Assembly: GCF_026262505.1 (NCBI RefSeq)
Contig: NW_026529272.1
Span: forward strand, 1-22,644
Direction of reading: 5' to 3'
Source: Trichomonas vaginalis G3
Lineage: Eukaryota; Parabasalia; Trichomonadida; Trichomonadidae
DNA length: 22,644 bases
Both the position numbers and the translations under genes were made by a program. Under the pieces are notes generated by a model. That model made no database searches. It saw only the letters and a list, made by a program, of their open reading frames with translations, and was not told where the DNA came from. Positions within the stretch are counted from its first letter, which is position 1, and each line of letters opens with the position of its first letter. Below, piece after piece: positions 9,361-17,262 of this stretch.

Positions 9361-9972
9361 TTACATGTATTTTTCAGCAACTTCGTCAAATAATTTTATA
9401 GCTTTATCTATCTCATCTACTTCAAACGTTTCTTTACCTTTTATGGGAGCACCATACATTTTCTCAAACTTTTCGAGTAGTTCTGTTTCTGCGGCTCTCA
9501 TATCATTAACGAACACAACCTTGACTCTATTGACTGTACTGTCATATCTTTGAGTTATATTATATGTCCTTCCTATCTTATATCTTTTTGTGTTGAAGTC
9601 CTTCGGTTTCTGAACGATGTAAAGTAAGCCTTCACTGCAACGTTCCGTATCGAATGAACCATAAGTTATGAAGTTATATCCAACAACTGGGTCAATCCAT
9701 AACAAAACTATTGGTATAAGACTTTTGTCGATGAGATATGCTGTAGTTCCATAGAATCTTACTGATATCATAAGCTCAGGATTTCTTGTCAAAATTTTCT
9801 GAGTTGAAGCATTTCTAACCCAGTCGTGTGTTTTCTTTCCAGATGGAAATATAATGTCTGACAAAGAATATTTGTTGTATTTCTTTGAGTATCTTACGTT
9901 TAAATCACCTATTCTAACCAATTTGGTGTCATTGTCTATCTTTCTAACTGTTTCAAACTCAATGTTTGACAT
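9361..9972 (-). CDS. T5orf172/GIY-YIG-like protein with N-terminal DNA-binding-like region
   Basis: A whole 203-residue frame from the ATG at 9972. The C-terminal half shows the T5orf172-type pattern: GLLYIVQKPKDF, KRYKIGRTYNITQRY and RAAETELLEKFEKMYG, then KETFEVDEIDKAIKLFDE. This family is related to the GIY-YIG nuclease fold and is common in viruses, often fused behind a KilA-N or MSV199-type DNA-binding domain. The N-terminal 110 residues (SLSDIIFPSGKKTHDWVRN, RNPELMISVRFYGTTAYLI) fit such a domain. An upstream in-frame non-ATG extension is rejected as leader sequence. The same leader precedes the KilA-N gene, so both are probably expressed together. The gene looks whole. Nuclease activity is uncertain. 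Confidence 0.78.
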   Translation of the reverse strand: MSNIEFETVRKIDNDTKLVRIGDLNVRYSKKYNKYSLSDIIFPSGKKTHDWVRNASTQKILTRNPELMISVRFYGTTAYLIDKSLIPIVLLWIDPVVGYNFITYGSFDTERCSEGLLYIVQKPKDFNTKRYKIGRTYNITQRYDSTVNRVKVVFVNDMRAAETELLEKFEKMYGAPIKGKETFEVDEIDKAIKLFDEVAEKYM

Positions 9973-10009
9973 ATATGTCTTTACATACAAAATAAAAAAA
10001 TAAATAAAA

Positions 10010-10029
10010 ATAAAACTAACTTTATTTTT
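10010..10029 (-). promoter_or_regulatory. Conserved upstream element of the T5orf172-like gene
   Basis: ACTAACTTTATTTTT lies about 43-57 bases before the ATG at 9972. It is followed in the gene direction by the same A/T leader and TTTGTATGTAAAGA as the KilA-N gene. The near copy at 9309-9328 indicates that the leader was duplicated or is conserved for function. Confidence 0.6.
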
Positions 10030-10058
10030 CTGTCTTAAGGAAATTCACGATTTTTGTT

Positions 10059-10159
10059 GCTGAATTCAGCAAAAATATATTTTAGGGTAGATGGTTAGAT
10101 CTAACCTCATTTCTACCCTCTTTTCTACCCCAGTTATTTTATAAGCGTTTTACATGGTA
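10059..10159. repeat. Structured block D with a copy of a gene's 3' end
   Basis: The block begins with the palindrome GCTGAATTCAGC (10059-10070) and AAAAATATATTTT. It then has GGGTAG, the palindrome GGTTAGATCTAACC (10093-10106), two TCTACCC words, and finally AAGCGTTTTACATGGTA (10143-10159). A parallel block starts at 10233 with the same order of parts 173-174 bases later. In that second block the last word is the coded end of the 10312-11250 gene. So this block carries a detached copy of that gene end. It lies in the 339-base gap between the gene starting at 9972 and the gene ending at 10312. Confidence 0.75.
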
Positions 10160-10232
10160 AACGTTATTTTTAAAATTTGTGAAAACTCAACGGTTTGACA
10201 CGTGCCATATGTCATTTTACTCAGAATTTTGT

Positions 10233-10332
10233 GCTGAATTCAGCAAAAATAATGTTTATGTTAGCATGTTAGATCTAACACGTTTTCTAACCTCTTTTCT
10301 AACATAACTATTTACAAGCGTTTTACATGGTA
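10233..10332. repeat. Structured block A (GTTAGATCTAAC type), second copy of block D layout
   Basis: GCTGAATTCAGC (10233-10244), AAAAATAATGTTTATG, then TGTTAGATCTAACA (10267-10280) and two TCTAAC words, ending in AAGCGTTTTACATGGTA (10316-10332), which is the 3' end of the adjacent minus-strand gene. Near-identical cores occur inverted at 11378-11391 and 20235-20248. The palindrome could form a cruciform or an RNA hairpin at the gene's 3' end. Function is inferred from placement. Confidence 0.75.
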
Positions 10333-11250
10333 TATGTTGCGATGGTTCATGACTTTAAACAGTTTTGTAGCTTCTATTTCTTCTTTTAGTACATCGAATG
10401 TTTTAACAATGCCGAAGGTTTCTTTATATTTCTTCTTGACGTCAGATAGAAGGAAATCGTCAGCAGTTGGATAGTTTTTGTTCAGAAATGCTAACATGTC
10501 CATTTTATCTTCTGCTGGCTTTTCTGCTTCTTTCTTTAAGTCTGCATAGTCGTTTCTCATTCTTTCTATCTCTTTGTTGGAGTAGTTATATTTCCTAATT
10601 GCTGCCTTACATTTTGAACATTGCGGGTTCATTTTTGCGTTATACATTGAAATTTGACCTGCTAAAACAACTAAGGCGTCAATTGCTCTCTTCATCTCAA
10701 ACATAGCGGGTCTTAGTTGTTCGTTCCATACTTTGCCTCTTCTATCTTTATCTCTTATTTCCCAAACACATTCAGCAACTAATGAAACAAAGTTATCGTA
10801 GGTCTTAAATTCTTCAGATTTATATATGTCAGAAACATTCTTATAAACCATGTCGCAATCTTTGTCCATAACTTTATGGTTGCAATGAAAACCAAGGAAT
10901 TCATAATTTACTTTACGTATGAACTTCTTTATTTCTACTGAGTCAGTTGTTTTGACTTCAATTTCGTCGAATTCAGGAATAGTTAGTTTTTGTTGTTGGA
11001 TTTCAGGCAATTTGGGTAAATGGTCAATAATGTCCTGCATTTCATAAAGATACTGTTCATTTGTTTCATCTTTCGCACTACAGTCTAAATTACTTGTTAA
11101 AAGTTCTTGCTTTATCTTCTGGATTTTTGTTTCGAAAGTATATGAAGAAGGAATGAAGCTTTTCATCTCTACTAACATAGATGTTGGATTCATGACTAAA
11201 GAGTTTGGTGCTGTAGTTTGAATTGTTGTTGTGCCGATTGTTGAAATCAT
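10312..11250 (-). CDS. Unidentified 312-residue protein with a CxxC motif
   Basis: A whole frame from the ATG at 11250, which follows the conserved TTGTATGTAAAGAT leader. The first 40 residues are Thr/Ser-rich and low-complexity. The rest is largely helical and charged, with KLPEIQQQKLTIPEF, a Cys/His patch (FLGFHCNHKVMDKDC), NPQCSKCKAAIRKYNYSN holding a CxxC pair, and a Lys/Glu-rich end. Cys and His residues could form a zinc site, but the pairing is not clear. No signal peptide or membrane segment is seen. The family is not recognised. Sharing a leader with the KilA-N and T5orf172-like genes suggests coordinated expression. Confidence 0.65.
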   Translation of the reverse strand: MISTIGTTTIQTTAPNSLVMNPTSMLVEMKSFIPSSYTFETKIQKIKQELLTSNLDCSAKDETNEQYLYEMQDIIDHLPKLPEIQQQKLTIPEFDEIEVKTTDSVEIKKFIRKVNYEFLGFHCNHKVMDKDCDMVYKNVSDIYKSEEFKTYDNFVSLVAECVWEIRDKDRRGKVWNEQLRPAMFEMKRAIDALVVLAGQISMYNAKMNPQCSKCKAAIRKYNYSNKEIERMRNDYADLKKEAEKPAEDKMDMLAFLNKNYPTADDFLLSDVKKKYKETFGIVKTFDVLKEEIEATKLFKVMNHRNIYHVKRL

Positions 11251-11289
11251 ATCTTTACATACAAGATAAAAATTTTTCTTAGAAAAAAA

Positions 11290-11304
11290 TTAGCGTTATT
11301 TTTC
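11290..11304 (-). promoter_or_regulatory. Conserved upstream element of the 312-residue gene
   Basis: TTAGCGTTATTTTTC lies about 40-54 bases before the ATG at 11250, followed in the + direction by CATAAGGAAA. The same TAAGGAAA ending follows the core of the leader at 10029 and the palindrome at 95-106 (GTAAGGAAA), extending the shared module. Confidence 0.5.
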
Positions 11305-11349
11305 TTTCATAAGGAAATGTCAAAAATTCATGATTTTCGAGAGTTTTAG

Positions 11350-11415
11350 ACCATGTTAGAAAAGTGGTTAGAAAACGTGTTAGATCTAACATTCTAACAT
11401 AAACATTATTTTTGG
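11350..11415. repeat. Structured block B, inverted copy of block A
   Basis: ATGTTAGAAA, GGTTAGAAAACG, the palindrome TGTTAGATCTAACA (11378-11391), then TTCTAACATAAACATTATT. This is block A reversed, with few differences. It lies between the leader of the gene starting at 11250 and the 3' end of the integrase gene. No coding was seen between about 11310 and 11488. Confidence 0.75.
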
Positions 11416-11488
11416 TGTAAATAAATGGTACCATTAATGATATCATGACTGTTCTCATTCATGTCTGATTTACATCTAATGAAAAAGT

Positions 11489-12572
11489 TTAGAAGAATTT
11501 TCTTATTCTTTCTGGCATATTTTTGTCTTTCCAGTACTCCCGCTCTAATGGTCCCAGATGTGTTGGCTTGACTCTCTCAAGTTCTTAGATGGTATAACAT
11601 CTTCAACACCTCCTTCATATCTTACTTTATAAGTGTCATCGTTTATGTTGTAGCCAAGTATTTCAATAACCACTCCTCGCTTTGCTTCGTCAATGGTTTC
11701 AGCAAGTTTGCCATTACTACTTTCGACTAATTTATGACGAGGATAAAACGCAATAGAGTCGTCGGCAGCTTTTATAAGATATCCATTACCTTGCGTAGAG
11801 TCTACGATATAATAGTTTCTACTTAACCTTAAACGTTTCTTTGTCAACGGTTTGTCGTCAAGAACTACACGAACTTTTGTACCAGGAATGAGGGTAAATT
11901 GTGTTGAATTTCTGATATTTTGTGTTTGGCTTCGTTTCTTTTGTATATACTTTTCTTCTTGTTGTTGTGTCATTGAATTTGGTGTATGTCCTGTTGTAGA
12001 GTGTGTTGAGGAATTATATACTTCGAGAAATGTTTCATTGTTTCTTCGGTAAAGTCTCGCTCTTGGTTTAAATCTCTGAGCGTTCTTATGAAGCGGTTTA
12101 TGATGCCGAGTATGTTATGGTTATGGTCTTCAGTAGTGTAGTGAGTTATGTTATGCTTAATGAGAAATTCTGTGATTTCATTGCTGAGGTATGCACTGTC
12201 TTGGTCTGATGTTAAAGTACTTGGGTTATGTTCTGCTACAAACTTTTGTAAAACTCTTAACACTTCACGAGTTCCTTTATTTTTCATTGGATATGCATAT
12301 GCTTTACGAGTGTTAACATTTATGAAGATGAGGAATGGTTTATGTCCTCCTTTTCTGCTTTGAATGAGAGTGTCAAATTGGTATGCGTCAGGAGTGTTGG
12401 AGTAAATTGGTAAAAAAGTAGTCGTAAGGTTTATTTTTGTTTGATGTACAACATTTTTGTCAAAGAACCTTTTCACTTCAGCTCTGTTAGTAAATCCCCA
12501 ACTCTTTGCAGCTTCATTGAATTTCTTAAATGACCTCCATGGATGTTGTTCGAATACTTCTTTCAAGCTCAT
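11489..12572 (-). pseudogene. Retroviral-type (rve) integrase with extra chromo-like tail (broken)
   Basis: Polinton integrases insert the element and make 6-base target duplications. From the ATG at 12572 the sequence shows an N-terminal basic region (HPWRSFKKFNEAAKSWGF). The catalytic core follows, with the first acidic site in AYQFDTLIQ and the second in LTSDQDSAYLS, then GIINRFIRTLRD. Downstream comes an SH3-like segment (IPGTKVRVVLDDKPL; FYPRHKLVE) typical of Polinton integrases. After it is a second small beta domain (YKVRYEGGVEDVIPSKNL) resembling chromo or agenet domains that may read chromatin. The gene appears broken, with about two breaks. The leader near 12580 differs from those of the KilA-N group. 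Identity as an integrase is confident; the tail domain call is tentative. Confidence 0.87.
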
Positions 12573-12606
12573 TTATGTAAAGTTAAAGATTTTATTCAAG
12601 ACGGTA

Positions 12607-12644
12607 AGCCCGCAAAGCAGGCTCAAGCGCGTTCATTGAACGCG
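12607..12644. repeat. GC-rich double hairpin element 'd', at the fibre gene's 3' end
   Basis: Hairpin one is AGCCCGC-AAA-GCAGGCT (12607-12623), with one mismatched pair. Hairpin two is CGCGTTCA-T-TGAACGCG (12628-12644), perfect over 8 pairs. The second arm overlaps the last codons and stop codon of the fibre gene on the minus strand, so the insertion supplies that protein's end (YRVQ). The pair sits between the fibre gene and the integrase start. Confidence 0.7.
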
Positions 12645-15603
12645 GTACCATGCAAATACAGTCACAAATGGTGGCATGTAATCTTTACCCGAGCCTGTTG
12701 GATTTGTTGTGAAAGTGTGTGAATGATTTCCTGTGGTTCCACAGAAAATACCTGTGCTTAAATCTACTGGGTCACTTGAAATATCATATCTATGCATTCC
12801 CTGTCTATCCGAACCTGCTGCAAGATTTGTATAACCTCTTTTTGTTATTGAATGTGAATGACTACCTGTTGTGTTTGTAGTTCCTGTATGAGTGTGCGGT
12901 GGAAGGTTTGCTTCTTTAATTTTCTTCGAACCACCTGTTTGCTTTGAAGAGTTCGCACAGTATAAGAATTTATCTACAATCTGCTCCCACGTACCGAAAC
13001 CCAGAACTGTTGCTGGATTTATTGAGTTCATTGACGTATAAATAGAGCCTGCAGGATATAATGTTTGAAGTATTTCAGTCTTTAATGTTTGAAGCTCTGT
13101 TTTGTCAGCCTTCTTGTCATATAAATCTTGAGCAGTGAATTTAATATTATATTCATCCTTCATGACATAAACATCTTTACATCTAATGTTTCTCATCGTC
13201 GTTATGTCGTCATCCGATGTTAAACCTTGTGGAAAGTTAGGAGGTTTACAATATAATGCATCCCCACCAGTTTCTTCAACCGTTCCTTCAATACTTTCTA
13301 TAGCAACAGTTGTAAAACTTCATGTGTATGGTTCTTGTCAGCTTACTGTCTAACATTGCTGGTAGTTCATGGTTTCAAAGTTTCTGGCATGACCTTCAAT
13401 GTTCATACATTTACTATTTAAGGAGTTTAGTGTATCTTTTACGCTTGTACTTGGATTCTCTAAAGGTGCACTTGAACCAAGGTAGTTCAATATTATGTCG
13501 TCTGCTCTAACAGTAGTGAAGGATTTATGTGTATGGTTCTTGTCGGCTTTACTGTCTAATGTAGCTTGAAGTTCATTTATATCGGAGATGTTGTGTTTAT
13601 GAGATTTCAAAACTTTGTTCGTTGCTTCGAGTTCAACTTTGTCAGCTTTACTTTTAATAGCATCTTCAAACGTTATTTTTGCCTTAACTCTAACATAAAT
13701 CTTGGTTCAACTAATACACCGTTAACATTGAAAGTAGAGGCATAAATTTCACCGGTATAACCAAATGCTTCTGGTGCTTTAGCTACATCATACTGTACAG
13801 TACAGCTTATGTCATAACCTTTAGCACGAATGTATTTATATCTTCTTTCATTAACATTTTTTGTCTTCGCTTCATCACTTCGTGTTAAATATCCATGGTA
13901 GTCCGTTATAATCTGTTCGTCTGAAGTTATATAATGAACATGGTTTTTGTCGCTTTTTCGGCTAATTTCTCATTAACATCATTCACTTCTAATTCAACTC
14001 TTCCGCCAGAACTCTTATTATCATTAATCTTTTTCATTAATTCGGTAATTACGTCATAAAGACTATATTCTGTTTTCGGTTTTGTAAATAATGAGTCAAA
14101 ATTTCTTTTCATCATTACATCGCTGACATTAATGATATCACCAATTCCTTTTTCATTTATTCTCTTCATTAGTTCTGCAATAATGACGAATATATAATCT
14201 GTTAATTTATTCTCTTCATCGAGGGTTATAGAATGTTTTGAAATTGAATCATTAACTCCTCTAAATAAATCAATAACTTCAGGATACACGTTTTTAATGT
14301 CTTGAATAACCCGACCAGTATCCTGTTGTTCATGTTCTTCGTTCCCGTCGTTACGTGGTTTTATATCTCTAACCATCATCAACGCAGCCATAACCGGAGG
14401 GTTTGTTGCTACCTGTTCGAAAATCCGTCCGTTATGTATGGTATATCTAAATAATTTCTTTGTGTTTGTTAAAACATTTGAAACAAGTCTTTTAAAACCA
14501 TCTACAAAATTTCCTGTTTCACCTAATGTTCTTGCAGCATTTACAAGCTCACCCATTCCCGCTTTTGACCCCAAAAACGTCCATATTGCATTTATTTCAC
14601 TCTGTATAGTTGTCCATTCAGCGAAACTAACACCCGCATTCGCTAAGCTGAAAATGAAATTCAGTGGATCGAACTTAATTCCACCTTCTTTTTCAATTTC
14701 AACGAACTCACTAACATGAGATTTTAAATATTCTTTCGTTAAAATTGTTTTCCCCGATGTTATGTCATTAACGAAACTATCACCGTCAAAAGTTAACGAA
14801 TTCAATTTCGTCGTTGATGCTTTTATTTCATACACCGCTTTATCGATAGTTTTTGGCTCACCTTCTTTAGAAGCATATGAAACATTAATGAATGAATTAT
14901 ATGTATTCGTGAATGAGTTAAAATCAATGATTTTCATTAATGACGCCTTTAATGATTCATTAACTGTTGAATCCCTTAAAGTAATTAATGAACTGTCATG
15001 GGCTTCGCCCTGGTCGCTTTGCGACTTTATGAAAGGTACACTGCAAACCGTCGAGTTTGGATCAAATGCTGTAGTTGGTGCAGGAATATTAATGATATAA
15101 GTCATTAAATCATTAAGTGACGTAAATAATGTTGTCGTTTTTGATTTAATTTCTTTAGCATCTGTTATATATGGTAATTTTATTTCTGTAGTTTCTGAAT
15201 TAAAGATATTCGCTAAAATGTTTTGTAAACTGTTTTGAACAGCAGTATAAACCGTTGAATCCGGAACTCTTACGATTTCACCGTCCTTAATAAAAGGCAT
15301 TGCACATGGTGTAGTGCTTGGGTCAAATCTTTCGGGATTATAATTCAACATATATTCTAATGCTTCATATACAGACTTATATACTGTTGTGTCGTTCTTC
15401 ATGACAACTTCACCATTTACAATGAATGGCATTGTACATGGAGTTAAAATAGGGTCAAACTTTTCATAGTCCTTCCATGTTATGTATTTCTCGGTATTTC
15501 CATCACTGATAACAATATATTTGTCAGTAAGTGTGAGAGAGTATTGACCAAAATATAAACGTTTAGCTCTGTCAGCTTCATACGCATATGCAGCTATACT
15601 CAT
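12633..15603 (-). pseudogene. Phage-type tail-fibre/collar-like protein, long and repeat-rich (broken)
   Basis: From the ATG at 15603 (MSIAAYAYEADRAKRLY) the N-terminal region carries about four diverged repeats built on FDP..TPC.MPFI.DGE with DSTVY. These lie roughly within residues 45-240. Long helical and polar stretches follow. Further on are fibre-type units (LDSKADKNHTHKS, and KKADKTELQTLKTE). The C-terminal part has the phage tail-collar/baseplate signature YPAGSIYTSMNS, FGTWEQIVDKFLY, ANLPPHTHTGTT, HSHSI and HSHTF, ending PFVTVFAWYRVQ. In phages such proteins are trimeric, metal-binding receptor fibres, so a host-attachment spike is the likely role. Total span is nearly 3 kb. It is broken, with about three to five breaks. 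Treating the span as one gene is inference from continuous coding style; two adjacent fibre genes are possible. Confidence 0.72.
15000..15025. repeat. GC-rich double hairpin element 'b', inside the fibre gene
   Basis: GGGC-TTC-GCCC (15000-15010), two bases, then GTCGC-TTT-GCGAC (15013-15025), preceded by CAT and followed by TTTATGAA. Layout, flanks and reading frame match the element at 7584-7609, but both stems differ by paired changes. It falls in the fourth fibre repeat, which is about ten residues longer than its sister repeats exactly here (after PFIK), so it is an in-frame insertion. Confidence 0.85.
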
Positions 15604-15620
15604 ATTTTAATGAGAATAAA
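15604..15620. promoter_or_regulatory. 17-base divergent start region with Inr-like TCATTAAA
   Basis: Only 17 bases separate the minus-strand fibre start (15603) from the plus-strand start at 15621. On the minus strand TCATTAAAA (15613-15605) lies just before the ATG. The same word precedes the plus-strand start at 18564. Trichomonas core promoters use an initiator of the form TCA-Y-T-W near the start codon, so this fits an initiator. Confidence 0.5.
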
Positions 15621-16396
15621 ATGTTGTTCTATTTGCAAAGTACAGACCCAAACGAATACGGGACAGTAAAGCTACAAACAAACTTAGGTCTACAGAATGA
15701 GCCACTTGCATTCAGAATGTTGACTTCAATACTATCGCTTCATTCGTTATAACAGATGAAACAGATTTCATGGAGCTTGAAATAGATGGAAAGAAGCACG
15801 AAATAAGATTTCACAATAATGTAGAATATAAGATGGAAACATTAGCTGGAGTGTTAAATGCTCTCATAAATACTACAATAAACAAGGAGAACGAAGAAAA
15901 CTTAATGAATGTTAAACTTATTGCAGGAGTTTTGAAGTTCAGTTATGCGAAGGAGTTTAAGATAACACGAATGAGTCATAGAGTTCAATTGCTTCTGGGA
16001 GCATACCATATGACATTTCCTTTGAAAAGTGTTGACAAAACGATTGAGATGAAATCTGTTCCATACGTATGTTATGGTAATTGTTTATACATTGAGTCTA
16101 AAATAGCTAATGTCACAGGTATTTCAGGAGTTAATAGTAAAGGTTCAGTAGAATATAAATCCTTCTGTTATGCAGTCAATTCAATGTTCATTCCAAACGT
16201 TCCTGTCATAGCAACTCATTTAGGTAAATGGGTTCGCATTAGTCCTCATAATTTGAAAGACATGCAATTCAGACTTGTTGACTTTCAAGGAGAGCCTGTA
16301 GAACTGAAGGCACCAGTGCGAATGACTGTTGAAGTTGACTTTTTAGAAAATATTAAATGCAACAGCTTACAAGAGAACTCAGAGCTAAAAATATAA
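15621..16396 (+). CDS. Candidate minor capsid (single-jelly-roll-like) protein (broken)
   Basis: Begins MLFYLQSTDPNEYGTVKL at the ATG at 15621. Beta-rich sequence follows (KLIAGVLKFSYAKEFKI, MSHRVQLLLGAYHMTFPL, IPNVPVIATHLGKWVRI). It ends with LKDMQFRLVDFQGEPVEL and PVRMTVEVDF. The C-terminal pattern of a beta strand, 'VD..G.P..L' turn and final strand resembles minor capsid/penton proteins of Polintons, as I recall them. It appears broken, with about one break near the start. It shares a 17-base divergent start region with the fibre gene, which would suit co-expression of a vertex protein and its spike. That functional link is inference. Confidence 0.5.
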
Positions 16397-16626
16397 AGTA
16401 TGAATGTTATGTATTAGGTCATGAACTTTGGTTGTTGCTGTTTGATGAAACAAATGAGTTAGTTATGTCAGTCAAGAGAACAGAAAAAGGCGTCAAAGGC
16501 GCCGAGCGCAAAGCGCTATATTGTGTTAGTGAAAACTGCACCAAGTCAATAAGATTAGGTTTGCATTATGAAGATGAGTTCGATACTGTTGAAGAAGTTT
16601 TGGATAGATACTATAAGTTGCTTTAA
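16357..16626 (+). CDS. Unidentified 89-residue protein
   Basis: A whole frame whose ATG at 16357 lies within the last 40 bases of the preceding gene in another frame, after GAAAATATTAA. The product alternates strands and helices (KYECYVLGHELWLLLFDE, LVMSVKRTE, then LHYEDEFDTVEEVLDRYY). The central KGVKGAERKALY segment is encoded by a GC-rich double hairpin (16489-16517), so part of the protein is probably inserted sequence. Its stop overlaps by four bases the stop of the convergent gene ending at 16623. The family is not recognised. Confidence 0.6.
   Translation: MQQLTRELRAKNIKYECYVLGHELWLLLFDETNELVMSVKRTEKGVKGAERKALYCVSENCTKSIRLGLHYEDEFDTVEEVLDRYYKLL
16489..16517. repeat. GC-rich double hairpin element 'f', inside a small gene
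   Basis: GGCGTC-AAA-GGCGCC (16489-16503; six pairs, one of them G-T), one base, then AGCGC-AAA-GCGCT (16505-16517). The layout is two short GC stems with three-base loops, as in elements 'a', 'b' and 'c'. The coding frame stays open through it, giving KGVKGAERKAL. Confidence 0.75.
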
Positions 16627-17237
16627 TTTACTAAAACATATTTCAAACAAAGCTTATATTCTGTTGAAAGTTTTGTATACTCGTTCGAATATTTATACTT
16701 AAACTCAACTCCTGGAGTACCTGGTATTTCAATGATGCGGATGTTACCTATTTTCATGAATGGTGGCGTTTGACCACAGCATTCGATTTCAGGGTCGAGA
16801 TAGTCAATGACACATTGTTTCCCTGTTATTCGTGAGATAACATTTTCAAGGTCCTCCTTTGTTAGAATTATTTGGTTCTTACTTATAAGATTTGTCAAAA
16901 GCTTCTTATCGTCTTTGAGTAAAATTGTTTGGTATAACTGAAGAAGGTAATGGTCTACGTTATCTGAAGGATTTGTTTGAACATTTATGTAAGGGTTGTC
17001 GTTGGCTTCTCTTGAAAGAATTTGGTCCAGTGGTGGATACTCTAACTTAACATCTGATGTAGCGTTAGCGTTTGAAGCTGTGTTTAAATTCACGGATTTC
17101 AGCTCTGGTTCTGGCTCTTTCAAACACTCTGAACTATAGTTCTTTATGACAATATTGTTTGTCGTTCGTGAGTCAACATTTGATGTTGGTTCAATTGGAA
17201 CATTAACGGCACCAGCTAAGATGGATTTGCTTCTCAT
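16623..17237 (-). CDS. Unidentified 204-residue protein
   Basis: A whole frame from the ATG at 17237. The N-terminal 90 residues are low in complexity and rich in Asn, Ser, Glu and Thr (NIVIKNYSSECLKEPEPEL; SNANATSDVKLEYPPLDQI). A helical middle follows (DHYLLQLYQTILLKDDKKLL) and then a compact C-terminal domain with FMKIGNIRIIEIPGTPGVEF and the Cys pair ECCG. There is no membrane segment. The start is 25 bases from the divergent start at 17263, and the stop overlaps the convergent stop at 16626. The disordered-then-folded shape could suit a scaffold or regulatory protein, but no family is recognised. Confidence 0.62.
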   Translation of the reverse strand: MRSKSILAGAVNVPIEPTSNVDSRTTNNIVIKNYSSECLKEPEPELKSVNLNTASNANATSDVKLEYPPLDQILSREANDNPYINVQTNPSDNVDHYLLQLYQTILLKDDKKLLTNLISKNQIILTKEDLENVISRITGKQCVIDYLDPEIECCGQTPPFMKIGNIRIIEIPGTPGVEFKYKYSNEYTKLSTEYKLCLKYVLVN

Positions 17238-17262
17238 TTCATATAGAATAAAAACCTTTTAT

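Noticed and set aside
13927-15603. Stand-alone fibre-base gene separate from the collar-tip gene
   Set aside because: Coding style continues through the region between, and fibre genes normally carry base, shaft and tip together; kept as one broken gene, though two genes remain possible.
17146-17262. Longer start for the 17263 gene
   Set aside because: It would overlap the divergent gene starting at 17237 by about 90 bases, and its residues mirror that gene's coding strand.
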